Shown piece by piece: positions 1-6,298 of a DNA stretch of 6,298 nt; position 1 is the stretch's first letter; every line of letters starts with the position of its first letter. A model generated the notes under the pieces. The model saw only the letters and a list, made by a program, of their open reading frames with translations. It had not been told where the DNA came from and ran no database searches. This DNA is from Campylobacterales bacterium (GTDB lineage Bacteria > Campylobacterota > Campylobacteria > Campylobacterales > QNZT01): assembly GCA_027080605.1 (NCBI GenBank), contig JALWRO010000129.1:1-6298 (forward strand). The letters run 5' to 3'. The position numbers and the translations under genes are program-made.

Positions 1-80
1 CGATCGGTGCGGTACTTGCTGACCTCTTTTCCATGGCGCTCGTACTGGTGGAAGCTTCTAAAACACAGGATGAGTTTTAG
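1..80 (+). CDS. C-terminal end of a small membrane protein (DUF6394-like), 5' partial
   Basis: The third forward frame is open from the window edge to a TAG at 78-80 and encodes 25 residues beginning IGAVLADLFSMALVLVEASK and ending in TQDEF. The piece is a hydrophobic helix followed by a short polar tail, as expected for the last membrane segment of a small integral membrane protein. From memory it resembles the end of the DUF6394-type proteins that sit near secDF and leuS in Campylobacterota; no search was run. No function is known to me. The start and most of the gene lie outside the window, so neither length nor topology can be judged. The reading frame is well supported by the amino-acid pattern. 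The family name is an inference from this short end and from the neighbouring leuS. Confidence 0.6.
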   Translation, partial: IGAVLADLFSMALVLVEASKTQDEF

Positions 81-167
81 AGGAGTTTCCCCTCTTCATG
101 AACGCTTTTTCTGAGAGAGTCTGTCCGCTTTTTCAGAAAAAGCGTTAGGGCACTTTCAAAACCCTAA
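58..167 (+). repeat. Cluster of inverted repeats between the upstream gene and leuS
   Basis: Four perfect inverted repeats lie in a row. CTAAAAC (58-64) pairs with GTTTTAG (74-80), enclosing the end of the upstream gene including its stop codon. AGAGG (79-83) pairs with CCTCT (91-95). AACGCTTTTTCTGA (101-114) pairs with TCAGAAAAAGCGTT (133-146), a 14-bp stem with an 18-nt loop. TTAGGG (145-150) pairs with CCCTAA (162-167). CGCTTTTTC occurs twice (103-111 and 126-134), so the arm GAAAAAGCG (136-144) can also fold locally on 126-132, which excludes the long stem. No 3' arm is followed by a run of T on either strand, so none is a standard intrinsic terminator. Possible roles are RNA processing or stability, Rho-dependent or bidirectional termination, or control of leuS. 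The repeats are directly visible; any function is inference. Confidence 0.7.
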
Positions 168-183
168 ACAAATTCTACACAAC

Positions 184-188
184 AGGAG
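184..188 (+). promoter_or_regulatory. Ribosome binding site of leuS
   Basis: AGGAG lies 9 nt before the ATG at 198-200. It is a near-consensus Shine-Dalgarno site and fixes the leuS start, which begins the conserved N-terminal stretch of the synthetase. The site lies downstream of the leader hairpins, and I found no nearby segment complementary enough to sequester it. Confidence 0.8.
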
Positions 189-197
189 TCCATATCT

Positions 198-2639
198 ATG
201 GAATACAAACCATCCCGCATCGAACAAAAATGGCAAACCAAATGGCAGGAGAGCAACGCTTTCGAGCCATCCGATGACAAAACGTTACCCAAAAAGTATA
301 TTCTCAGTATGTTTCCCTATCCCAGTGGTCGTATTCATATGGGGCATGTCAGAAACTATACCATCTCCGACGCCATCTCCAGACACTACCGCAAAGCAGG
401 CTTCAATGTCCTCCACCCGATGGGCTGGGACAGTTTCGGTATGCCGGCAGAAAATGCGGCGATCAAACACAAGTTGCATCCCAAAAAATGGACCTATGAA
501 AATATCGACTATATGCGCCAGGAGCTTGCCACGCTGGGTCTCTCGTTTGCCCGAACACGTGAATTTGCCACTTCCGATCCGCTCTATACAAAGTTTGAGC
601 AGGAGTTTATTATCCGTATGTTCGAAGAGGGCCTGCTCTATGAAAAGATACAGAGTGTCAACTGGTGTGAAACGTGTCATACCGTTCTTGCCAACGAGCA
701 GGTCATTGAAGGGTGCTGCTGGCGTTGTGACAATGAGGTTGAACTCAGGGAGATGCCAGGGTATTACATTGCCATCACCAAATATGCCCAGGAGTTGCTG
801 GACGATCTGAAAAAACTGGAAGAGGGGTGGCCGAAACAGGTGTTGACAATGCAGGAGAACTGGATCGGGCGCAGTGAAGGGCTTGCCTTTACCCTGACAC
901 TGAGCGAAGCATCGATCGAAAAAACGGAGGGGGAAATCACCTCTTTCGATGTCTTTACTACCAGACCCGATACGATCTACGGTGTCAGTTACACCGCACT
1001 TGCGCCGGAGCATCCTATCGTCAAACTGCTACTGGATAAAAATCTTCTTTCGGAAGAGAAAATCGCTGCAATCCGTGCGATGCAAAATATGCCTGAAGTA
1101 GAGCGTGCGACATCGGAAAAAGAGGGTGTCGATCTGGAACTGCATGTCATCCATCCGCTCACCGGTGCGGAGATTCCCGTCTGGGTAGCCAACTTTGTAC
1201 TGGCAGGCTACGGCGGTGGTGCAGTCATGGCGGTACCGGCGCATGACCAGAGAGACTACGAATTTGCAGCCAAATACGGTTTGCCGGTCAAAGAGGTGAT
1301 TGCTTCCGACAAAAGTCAGTTGGATAAAGAGGCTTATACCCTCGAAGGGGTACTGGTCAACAGCGGTGAATTTGACGGTATGAAAAACAGTAAAGCGAAG
1401 CGTGAAATCATAAAACTTTTCGAACTGAAAGGGATAGGTAAAAAACAGGTCAACTACAAACTGAGAGACTGGGGAATCAGCCGTCAGCGCTACTGGGGGG
1501 CGCCGATTCCCTTCATACACTGCCCCTCCTGCGGACTGGTACCGGAAAAGATCGAAAACCTGCCGGTAACACTGCCTGACGATGTGGAGATTACCGGTGA
1601 AGGCAATCCGCTGGATAAACATCCGACATGGAAACAGTGCAGCTGTCCGAGATGCGGCGGCGACGCCACCCGTGAAACCGATACAATGGACACCTTTGTA
1701 CAGAGTTCATGGTATTTTCTGCGTTATTGTTCGCCCAATCCCGAAGATGTACCGTTTCACAGAGAAGATGTCGATTACTGGATGAGCGTCGATCAGTATG
1801 TCGGCGGGATTGAACATGCCATTTTACATCTGCTCTATGCCCGTTTCTTTACCAAAGCGCTGCGTGATCTTGGCTATATCAATATCGACGAACCGTTTGC
1901 CAATCTGCTGACACAGGGTATGGTTCTCAAAGACGGCTCCAAAATGAGCAAATCCAAAGGCAATACCGTCGATCCGGATAAGTTGATTGAAAAATATGGT
2001 GCCGATACGGCGAGACTCTTCATTCTCTTTGCCGCGCCGCCGCAAAAAGAGCTGGAGTGGAACGACTCGGCGGTAGAGGGAGCGTTTAAATTTATCAAAC
2101 GTCTGGTGGACCGATCCGGAAACATTACCGTAAAATCGCTTCCTGAAATCGACCACCAAAGCCTCTCCAAAGAGGAGAAAACGGCGCGTAAAAAGGTTTA
2201 TGAAGCGCTGATCCGCTCCAATGAGATCTACAATACGCGTTCTTTTACTTTTAACACAGTCATTGCCGCGACGATGGAAGCGCTCAACGCACTCAATCAG
2301 CAAAACAATCCGCTGGTCTGGAGCGAAGGGTACTATGTACTGCTCCATATCCTCGAACCGGTTATCCCACATATCTGCTGGGAGCTGAGTGAGCACTATT
2401 TCGATCTGAAAAATTTTGCGCAGATCGATATTCCTGAAGAGGTGCTTGAAGAGGACAGTATTGTACTTGCAGTCACCATCAACGGTAAAAAACGCGATGA
2501 GATTGAAGTTTCCAAAGAGACACCCAAAGAGGAGATTCTTGAAGCGGCGAAAGTACAGTGTGCAAAATGGCTGGAGGGCAAAAGTATCGTTAAAGAGATC
2601 TACGTTCCCGGAAAACTTGTCAATCTGGTGGTAAAATAG
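198..2639 (+). CDS. leuS: Leucyl-tRNA synthetase (class I, bacterial type)
   Basis: This cytoplasmic enzyme charges tRNA-Leu with leucine using ATP and proofreads mischarged products. The 813-residue protein is complete and normal in length for bacterial LeuRS. The class I nucleotide-binding HIGH motif appears as HMGH at residues 47-50, and KMSKS is at 582-586. Two Cys clusters fit zinc-binding modules: C157/C160 with C173 or C174 and C177, and C442/C445 with C481 or C483 and C486. The CP1 editing domain carries TTRPDTIYG (254-262) and AVPAHDQRDYEFA (345-357), where D353 is probably the conserved editing aspartate, so proofreading should be intact. The anticodon-binding region covers roughly 630-740, and the C-terminal tRNA-binding domain ends in a typical VPGKLVNLVV. 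A good ribosome binding site supports the ATG. It is the first gene of the tightly packed run; lptE starts 2 nt after its stop. Nothing unusual was seen in the protein. Confidence 0.98.
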   Translation: MEYKPSRIEQKWQTKWQESNAFEPSDDKTLPKKYILSMFPYPSGRIHMGHVRNYTISDAISRHYRKAGFNVLHPMGWDSFGMPAENAAIKHKLHPKKWTYENIDYMRQELATLGLSFARTREFATSDPLYTKFEQEFIIRMFEEGLLYEKIQSVNWCETCHTVLANEQVIEGCCWRCDNEVELREMPGYYIAITKYAQELLDDLKKLEEGWPKQVLTMQENWIGRSEGLAFTLTLSEASIEKTEGEITSFDVFTTRPDTIYGVSYTALAPEHPIVKLLLDKNLLSEEKIAAIRAMQNMPEVERATSEKEGVDLELHVIHPLTGAEIPVWVANFVLAGYGGGAVMAVPAHDQRDYEFAAKYGLPVKEVIASDKSQLDKEAYTLEGVLVNSGEFDGMKNSKAKREIIKLFELKGIGKKQVNYKLRDWGISRQRYWGAPIPFIHCPSCGLVPEKIENLPVTLPDDVEITGEGNPLDKHPTWKQCSCPRCGGDATRETDTMDTFVQSSWYFLRYCSPNPEDVPFHREDVDYWMSVDQYVGGIEHAILHLLYARFFTKALRDLGYINIDEPFANLLTQGMVLKDGSKMSKSKGNTVDPDKLIEKYGADTARLFILFAAPPQKELEWNDSAVEGAFKFIKRLVDRSGNITVKSLPEIDHQSLSKEEKTARKKVYEALIRSNEIYNTRSFTFNTVIAATMEALNALNQQNNPLVWSEGYYVLLHILEPVIPHICWELSEHYFDLKNFAQIDIPEEVLEEDSIVLAVTINGKKRDEIEVSKETPKEEILEAAKVQCAKWLEGKSIVKEIYVPGKLVNLVVK

Positions 2640-2641
2640 TT

Positions 2642-3151
2642 TTGCGTCCTCTCCTGTTCCTGCCCCTGATCCTCTTTTTTGTTTCGTGCGGTTACAAACC
2701 CACAATGTTTTACTCCAAAGAGGTTTTGGGTGACAATATCTATGTCGAAGTCAAAACCAGTCTCAAAGATCCCGAAAATACGGTGCTGATCCGCGATGCG
2801 GTCAACGAAGCGGTGATCACCCGTTTTCGTTCGCGCATTGTACCGCGCAAAAATGCCGATTCTACGCTGACAATGTCACTAAAGAGAGTCACATTTTTGC
2901 CGATACAGTATGATAAGAACGGGTATGTGATTGCCTACAAAACCTATGTGGATCTTTTGACACAGTACCGGGACAGAGCAGGGCATCGCGGCGCCATCAC
3001 TTCGCGTGGTGATTACGACTTTGCCATCGAGTCCAACAGTGTCATATCGGATACCAAACGTTTTGAAGCGATCAAAAATGCCTCGTACAAAGCAATCGAC
3101 GAGTTTATATCTAAACTCTCGGTCAAAGGTATCAAAAGTGACAATCAATGA
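2642..3151 (+). CDS. lptE: LPS-assembly lipoprotein LptE-like
   Basis: LptE is an outer-membrane lipoprotein that plugs the LptD barrel and helps deliver lipopolysaccharide to the cell surface. The 169-residue product starts with a lipoprotein signal: a basic residue at 2, a hydrophobic stretch at 4-14, and the lipobox FVSC with the lipidated cysteine at C16, followed by GYKP. The mature part is a small alpha/beta protein with a charged C-terminus, consistent with the LptE family. Sequence similarity in this family is low, so the assignment rests on lipobox, size and location directly after leuS, the same order as in Campylobacter. The start is TTG at 2642-2644, preceded by GGTGG (2627-2631). 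The next in-frame ATG (2705) would remove the whole signal peptide, so TTG is preferred. Only 2 nt separate it from the leuS stop, suggesting translational coupling. The last 14 bp overlap the next gene. Confidence 0.85.
   Translation: MRPLLFLPLILFFVSCGYKPTMFYSKEVLGDNIYVEVKTSLKDPENTVLIRDAVNEAVITRFRSRIVPRKNADSTLTMSLKRVTFLPIQYDKNGYVIAYKTYVDLLTQYRDRAGHRGAITSRGDYDFAIESNSVISDTKRFEAIKNASYKAIDEFISKLSVKGIKSDNQ
3125..3129 (+). promoter_or_regulatory. Ribosome binding site deciding the GTG start of the GGDEF gene
   Basis: AAAGG lies inside the end of lptE, 8 nt before the GTG at 3138-3140. It supports that start over the far upstream in-frame GTG at 3006, which would overlap lptE by 146 bp and add 44 residues of out-of-frame lptE sequence. 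The ATG at 3148 is in another frame and meets a stop within a few codons. Confidence 0.6.
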
Positions 3152-4688
3152 CATCGTAAAAGAGACTATCCAAACCCTCAACAGTAAAAAAATTCCGCTT
3201 ACACCGCACCATTATCAGCGCACTTTTTGTCAAATCGCTGCAAGCAACGGCTTCAGTATTGAAGAGTGCCGTGCCAAAGAGAAGTTCATCGGCAAGCTGA
3301 ATGAGACGATGCAGCAGGATATCAGCAAATATAACGTCAATACTCTCGATGAGTTACTGACCTATCTCGTTTCCAGTCTCAACCGGCTGACACTCGGCAA
3401 CAGCGGCAAACAGAAACTGGTGACGATTACTTTGATCAAATATCTGCTGGAGATGATTGCCCGTTTCCCGGATCAAAAGAGCAGGGAACTTGCCAAAGCG
3501 TCGATGGAACGCATCGAACACCTCTGCGACCTCAATACGTTTGAGATTATCACGCAAAAGTGGGAAACATTGCTGGCATCCAAAGGAAGCGACTATACCG
3601 CGAGACTGCAAATGCTTGCCAAAAGCAAATCGACCGATTTTCATCAGCTGCTCGACCAGATAGAGAAGATGCTCGATGAGAGTGAAGCGGAAGAGTCGCT
3701 CAGTGAAATGGCTTCGATCGTTGTTGCATCTCTGACACCGTCACTGACACAGACGCTTGACGATGAAATCTCCACACTCAGCTATATGCTCAACACTACA
3801 CCGGAACTGCTCCATAAGAAAGAGATTCGACAACAGCTCAAAGCGTTGATTCACAAGCGTATTGAGATCGATAAAACCGAAGTGAAGGATCGTATTCTCT
3901 CGATTGACGAGATTTTGAGCGAAGTATCGACAAAAATCATCCACCTGATCGACAATACCGACGTCAGCTACGAAAAAGTGAAAGAGATCAAAAAAGAGTT
4001 GATCAATGTCGATAAAGAGACCAAAGATTTTGAAACGATCAAACAGAAATTGCTCAAAATCGCCGATTCGCTGGAGTTTGAAACCAAACAGCTCGGTACG
4101 ATCATGAAAAAAGAGGATCATGTTATCGCTCAGATGCAAACGAAGATCAAGAAGCTGGAGCAGGCACTCAAAAGGGCAAAACAGGAGTCCAAAACAGATT
4201 TCCTGACCGGACTCGTCTCCAAACGCGGACTCGACGAAGAGCTCAACCGTGTCGACAAAAGTTACCGGCGTTACCAGATCGAATATTCGATCGGTTTTTT
4301 CGATATCGACCACTTTAAAAATATCAACGACACCTACGGTCATGAAGCGGGTGATCTGATTCTCAAACAGCTGGGCAAAATTTTTCTGGAACAGAAACGC
4401 GATGTCGATATCGTGGGTCGTTACGGCGGCGAAGAGTTCCTGGCGATACTCCCAAACACACCGCTGCACGGCGCACAGGTATTTGCCGAAAAGATCCGTG
4501 AGCATGTCGAACATTTCAAATTTGTCTACAAAGGGGAAGAGGTACCGGTGACCATCAGTGTCGGTGTGGCGAACTGTACCGAATTTGACAATCAGAAAAT
4601 CCTGATCGAAGAGGCAGACAAGCGCCTCTATACCGCTAAAACAGGCGGCAGAAACAGAGTAGAGCCTCCCCTGAAAGTCACAGCATGA
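3138..4688 (+). CDS. Diguanylate cyclase with long helical N-terminal region (GGDEF)
   Basis: This enzyme should condense two GTP into cyclic di-GMP, the messenger that controls motility and attachment. From the preferred GTG start it is 516 residues. Residues 353-510 form the GGDEF domain: it opens with TDFLTGLVSKRGLDEEL, has FFDIDHFKNIND (387-398) with metal ligand D389, and the signature GGEEF at 430-434. An RxxD inhibitory site, RDVD (421-424), lies exactly five residues before the signature, so product feedback inhibition is likely. The domain looks catalytically intact. Residues 1-350 show no membrane segment and no sensor domain I recognise. They begin with a helical piece containing LTPHHYQRTFCQIA (21-34) and end in a heptad-rich, probably coiled-coil segment (about 278-352) that could dimerise the catalytic domains. 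It overlaps lptE by 14 bp and folC by 4 bp (ATGA). The signal sensed is unknown. Confidence 0.92.
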   Translation: MTINDIVKETIQTLNSKKIPLTPHHYQRTFCQIAASNGFSIEECRAKEKFIGKLNETMQQDISKYNVNTLDELLTYLVSSLNRLTLGNSGKQKLVTITLIKYLLEMIARFPDQKSRELAKASMERIEHLCDLNTFEIITQKWETLLASKGSDYTARLQMLAKSKSTDFHQLLDQIEKMLDESEAEESLSEMASIVVASLTPSLTQTLDDEISTLSYMLNTTPELLHKKEIRQQLKALIHKRIEIDKTEVKDRILSIDEILSEVSTKIIHLIDNTDVSYEKVKEIKKELINVDKETKDFETIKQKLLKIADSLEFETKQLGTIMKKEDHVIAQMQTKIKKLEQALKRAKQESKTDFLTGLVSKRGLDEELNRVDKSYRRYQIEYSIGFFDIDHFKNINDTYGHEAGDLILKQLGKIFLEQKRDVDIVGRYGGEEFLAILPNTPLHGAQVFAEKIREHVEHFKFVYKGEEVPVTISVGVANCTEFDNQKILIEEADKRLYTAKTGGRNRVEPPLKVTA

Positions 4689-5845
4689 GACTCCAGGAAT
4701 TTCTGGCAAAAAAACCTCTTTACTACAAAGAGATCGATTATGAACGCTTTCCGAAAATCTGGGAGCGCTACAAAAGCCATTTTCGGTTGCCGAAAATTAT
4801 CCACATTATCGGTACCAACGGGAAGGGAAGCACCGGGCGCTTTCTCGCGCACTATCTCTTCAAGTCCGGGGTGCATGTCGGGCATTACACCTCGCCGCAT
4901 ATACTGAAGTTTAATGAACGTATCTGGATCGACGGTCAAAATGTGGACGATGCACTGCTTGAAACACACCACGAGAAACTGCAGCGGCTGCTCTCTTATG
5001 AAGATAGCGAAGCGATGAGCTATTTTGAGTATACCACACTTCTTGCCCTCTCTCTTTTTCAAAATCTCGACTTTATCGTCATGGAAGCGGGACTTGGCGG
5101 CGAATATGACGCGACGGCGGTTTTTCCGAAAGATTTGACCATCGTTACACCGATCGGAATCGATCATGAAAGTTTCCTGGGAGATACGCTGGAGAAGATC
5201 GCCAAAACCAAACTCAATGCCATCCATAAATTTGCGATACTCGGCAAGCAGGAGAAAGCGGTTTACAAAATCGCCAGAGAGTACTCCCGCAAGCGAGGGA
5301 TTGAGTTTTTTCGCTACTCCTACTTTTATACCAAAGATGAGATGGCGCGCGCCAGAAGGGTTATCCGGACACTTGGGTTGCCCTCTTTCTTTGTCGAAAA
5401 TCTGCTGCTGGGTCTGGCAGGGGCGAAGTTTTTCGGCTTTGAGATCAAATGGTCGCAAATGGAAGATGTAGAGCTTTTCGGACGCATGCAGAAAATCTCG
5501 GACAACATCACAATCGACGTCGGGCATAATCCGCTGGCGGCGGAAGCGATTGTGCAGAGTCTCAGAAAAAAGCGGATTGTACTGGTCTACAACAGCTACA
5601 ATGACAAAGATTATCTGAAAATATTAGAAATTTTCAAGCCGATTCTAAAAAGAGTTGAAATTCTGCCGATCTACAACCAACGTATCGAAGAGCAGAGCAG
5701 ACTGGAAGAGATCATCACGAAGCTGGATATTCCTTACCGGGAATTTGAAGGTATCGAGAAGGATGAAACCTATCTGGTCTTTGGGTCATTTGCCGTAGCA
5801 GAGGAGTTTTTAAAACATTATGCGCCAGAGGAACACAACCGCTAA
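4685..5845 (+). CDS. folC: Folylpolyglutamate synthase / dihydrofolate synthase
   Basis: This cytoplasmic Mur-ligase-family enzyme adds glutamate to dihydropteroate and/or to folates, using ATP. The 386-residue protein is complete, slightly shorter than the roughly 420 residues of well-studied homologues. The ATP-binding P-loop is GTNGKGST (43-50). YTSPHILKFNERI (68-80), MEAGLGGEYDATAV (133-146) and TPIGIDHESFLGDTLEKIA (155-173) follow, with K176 in the place of the usually carbamylated lysine. The C-terminal ligase domain has GRMQ (266-269) and DVGHNP (278-283). The usual GxHQxxNAxxA stretch is degenerate here: LPSFFVENLLLGLAGA at 232-247 keeps the Asn but not His-Gln. Whether it has one or both activities cannot be read from the sequence. 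Its ATG overlaps the preceding TGA as ATGA, and no strong ribosome binding site is visible, so translation probably depends on coupling. Confidence 0.95.
   Translation: MRLQEFLAKKPLYYKEIDYERFPKIWERYKSHFRLPKIIHIIGTNGKGSTGRFLAHYLFKSGVHVGHYTSPHILKFNERIWIDGQNVDDALLETHHEKLQRLLSYEDSEAMSYFEYTTLLALSLFQNLDFIVMEAGLGGEYDATAVFPKDLTIVTPIGIDHESFLGDTLEKIAKTKLNAIHKFAILGKQEKAVYKIAREYSRKRGIEFFRYSYFYTKDEMARARRVIRTLGLPSFFVENLLLGLAGAKFFGFEIKWSQMEDVELFGRMQKISDNITIDVGHNPLAAEAIVQSLRKKRIVLVYNSYNDKDYLKILEIFKPILKRVEILPIYNQRIEEQSRLEEIITKLDIPYREFEGIEKDETYLVFGSFAVAEEFLKHYAPEEHNR
5801..5806 (+). promoter_or_regulatory. Probable ribosome binding site of the M23 peptidase gene
   Basis: GAGGAG lies within the 3' end of folC, 13 nt before the ATG at 5820. 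The motif is strong but the spacing is long. It is the only purine-rich site near this start, and the start itself yields an immediate basic segment followed by a membrane helix, which supports it. Confidence 0.5.
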
Positions 5846-6296
5846 ATATCTCCTTTTCTCTTTAATCTTTCTTGCCTTTTCGCTGGTAGTAATCGCGATC
5901 TTTTCCCTCTGGTTCTCCGACAAAACGGTTCATATCAAAAAAGAGGAGCTGCAGCTGGCACAAAAATACAGGCAGCTGCAGCAGAAAATCGCCGACAAAG
6001 AGCGGGAGTATCGCACCATTTCCGACAATATCGCCGAACTGCGTGAAGAGACAGGTCTTACCGGCACCGAGAAGAGGGAAAATATCTCTCTGTTGCTGAA
6101 AAAAGCGACACCCAAAATCCGTGCGATGATTTTGCGCAATATTCCCTCCGGTTATCCGTGCAGCAGCCGTCGTATTACGTCCCATTTTGGATGGCGGATG
6201 CATCCGATCTATCATGAAGAGCGTTTTCACCACGGCATCGATTTCGGCGGCAAACCGGGTATTCCCGTGCGCGCTACCTGTAACGGTATTGTCTAG
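5820..6296 (+). CDS. Membrane-anchored M23 family metallopeptidase, ended early by an in-frame stop
   Basis: M23 enzymes are zinc endopeptidases that cut peptidoglycan cross-links. In Campylobacter and Helicobacter, relatives shape the cell, and an M23 gene follows folC there. The product has a basic N-terminus, a membrane segment at about 11-32, a periplasmic coiled coil rich in Leu and Gln (about 37-78), and then the start of the M23 fold: ITSHFGWRMHPI (119-130) and HHGIDF (137-142), with H137 and D141 as the first two zinc ligands. It stops at residue 158, directly after NGIV, with TAG at 6294-6296. The remainder of a typical domain, including the HxH motif with the third ligand and catalytic His, is missing. 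As written, the protein could not be an active peptidase. Because the stop is two bases from the window edge, it may be a real truncation, a frameshift or a contig-end artefact. The ATG overlaps folC by 26 bp. Confidence 0.88.
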   Translation: MRQRNTTAKYLLFSLIFLAFSLVVIAIFSLWFSDKTVHIKKEELQLAQKYRQLQQKIADKEREYRTISDNIAELREETGLTGTEKRENISLLLKKATPKIRAMILRNIPSGYPCSSRRITSHFGWRMHPIYHEERFHHGIDFGGKPGIPVRATCNGIV

Positions 6297-6298
6297 TT

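Noticed and set aside
101..146. Intrinsic (Rho-independent) terminator
   Set aside because: The stem is perfect, but no T-run follows the 3' arm on either strand, so I call it only an inverted repeat.
146..183. Sigma-70 promoter for leuS
   Set aside because: The stretch is AT-rich but I see no convincing -10 hexamer, so I cannot support a promoter call.
285..1013. Long open frame on the - strand inside leuS, and similar antisense frames at 1029-1622, 1824-2705 and 3741-4709
   Set aside because: They lie opposite strongly conserved coding sequence, show no recognisable domain, and are rich in Phe, Arg and Cys as expected for shadow frames.
3006..3137. Longer 560-residue version of the GGDEF protein starting at GTG 3006
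   Set aside because: The extra 44 residues are an out-of-frame reading of lptE, would overlap it by 146 bp, and look non-conserved. GTG 3138 has a well-placed AAAGG.
5343..5354. 12-bp palindrome TGGCGCGCGCCA inside folC
   Set aside because: It is fully inside coding sequence, has no flanking features and fits Ala/Arg codon choice; probably chance.
4628..5527. 299-residue - strand open frame covering folC
   Set aside because: It is antisense to recognisable FolC motifs, has no family resemblance, and overlaps the conserved P-loop region.
5948..5982. 10-bp perfect inverted repeat GCTGCAGCTG / CAGCTGCAGC near the start of the M23 gene
   Set aside because: It encodes the repetitive Leu-Gln residues of the coiled coil, and the CTG/CAG codons for these generate such symmetry without a regulatory role.

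Overview
The window looks like chromosomal housekeeping DNA from a member of the Campylobacterota (former Epsilonproteobacteria), perhaps of the Sulfurovum/Sulfurimonas kind. The basis is gene order and protein character. The series [small membrane-protein C-terminus] - leuS - lptE - extra gene - folC - M23 peptidase matches, as I recall it, the locus that follows yajC-secD-secF in Campylobacter and its relatives. The genus is not determined from the sequence.

Layout, all on the + strand: (1) positions 1-80 hold the last 25 codons of an upstream gene whose end resembles a small membrane protein found beside leuS in this phylum. (2) Positions 81-197 are the only real intergenic gap. It is packed with inverted repeats, including a perfect 14-bp pair that can refold into a second, mutually exclusive hairpin, and it contains a possible 16-codon ORF. 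(3) 198-2639 is leuS, a complete leucyl-tRNA synthetase. (4) 2642-3151 is lptE, an LPS-assembly lipoprotein with a TTG start. (5) 3138-4688 is a cytoplasmic diguanylate cyclase: a long helical N-terminal region followed by GGDEF, with an intact active site and inhibitory site. (6) 4685-5845 is folC (folylpolyglutamate/dihydrofolate synthase). (7) 5820-6296 is the N-terminal half of a membrane-anchored M23 peptidoglycan endopeptidase. It runs into an in-frame TAG two bases before the window ends.

From leuS onward the genes are separated by 2 nt or overlap by 14, 4 and 26 bp. They therefore read as one translationally coupled operon joining translation (leuS), outer-membrane LPS transport (lptE), second-messenger synthesis (GGDEF), folate metabolism (folC) and wall remodelling (M23). 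No intrinsic terminator with a U-tract and no convincing sigma-70 promoter can be pointed to inside the window.

I saw no mobile element, CRISPR array, tRNA or rRNA. No clearly new system is visible. The points most worth a second look are the early stop in the M23 gene, the hairpin-rich leader before leuS, and the uncharacterised sensory half of the diguanylate cyclase.
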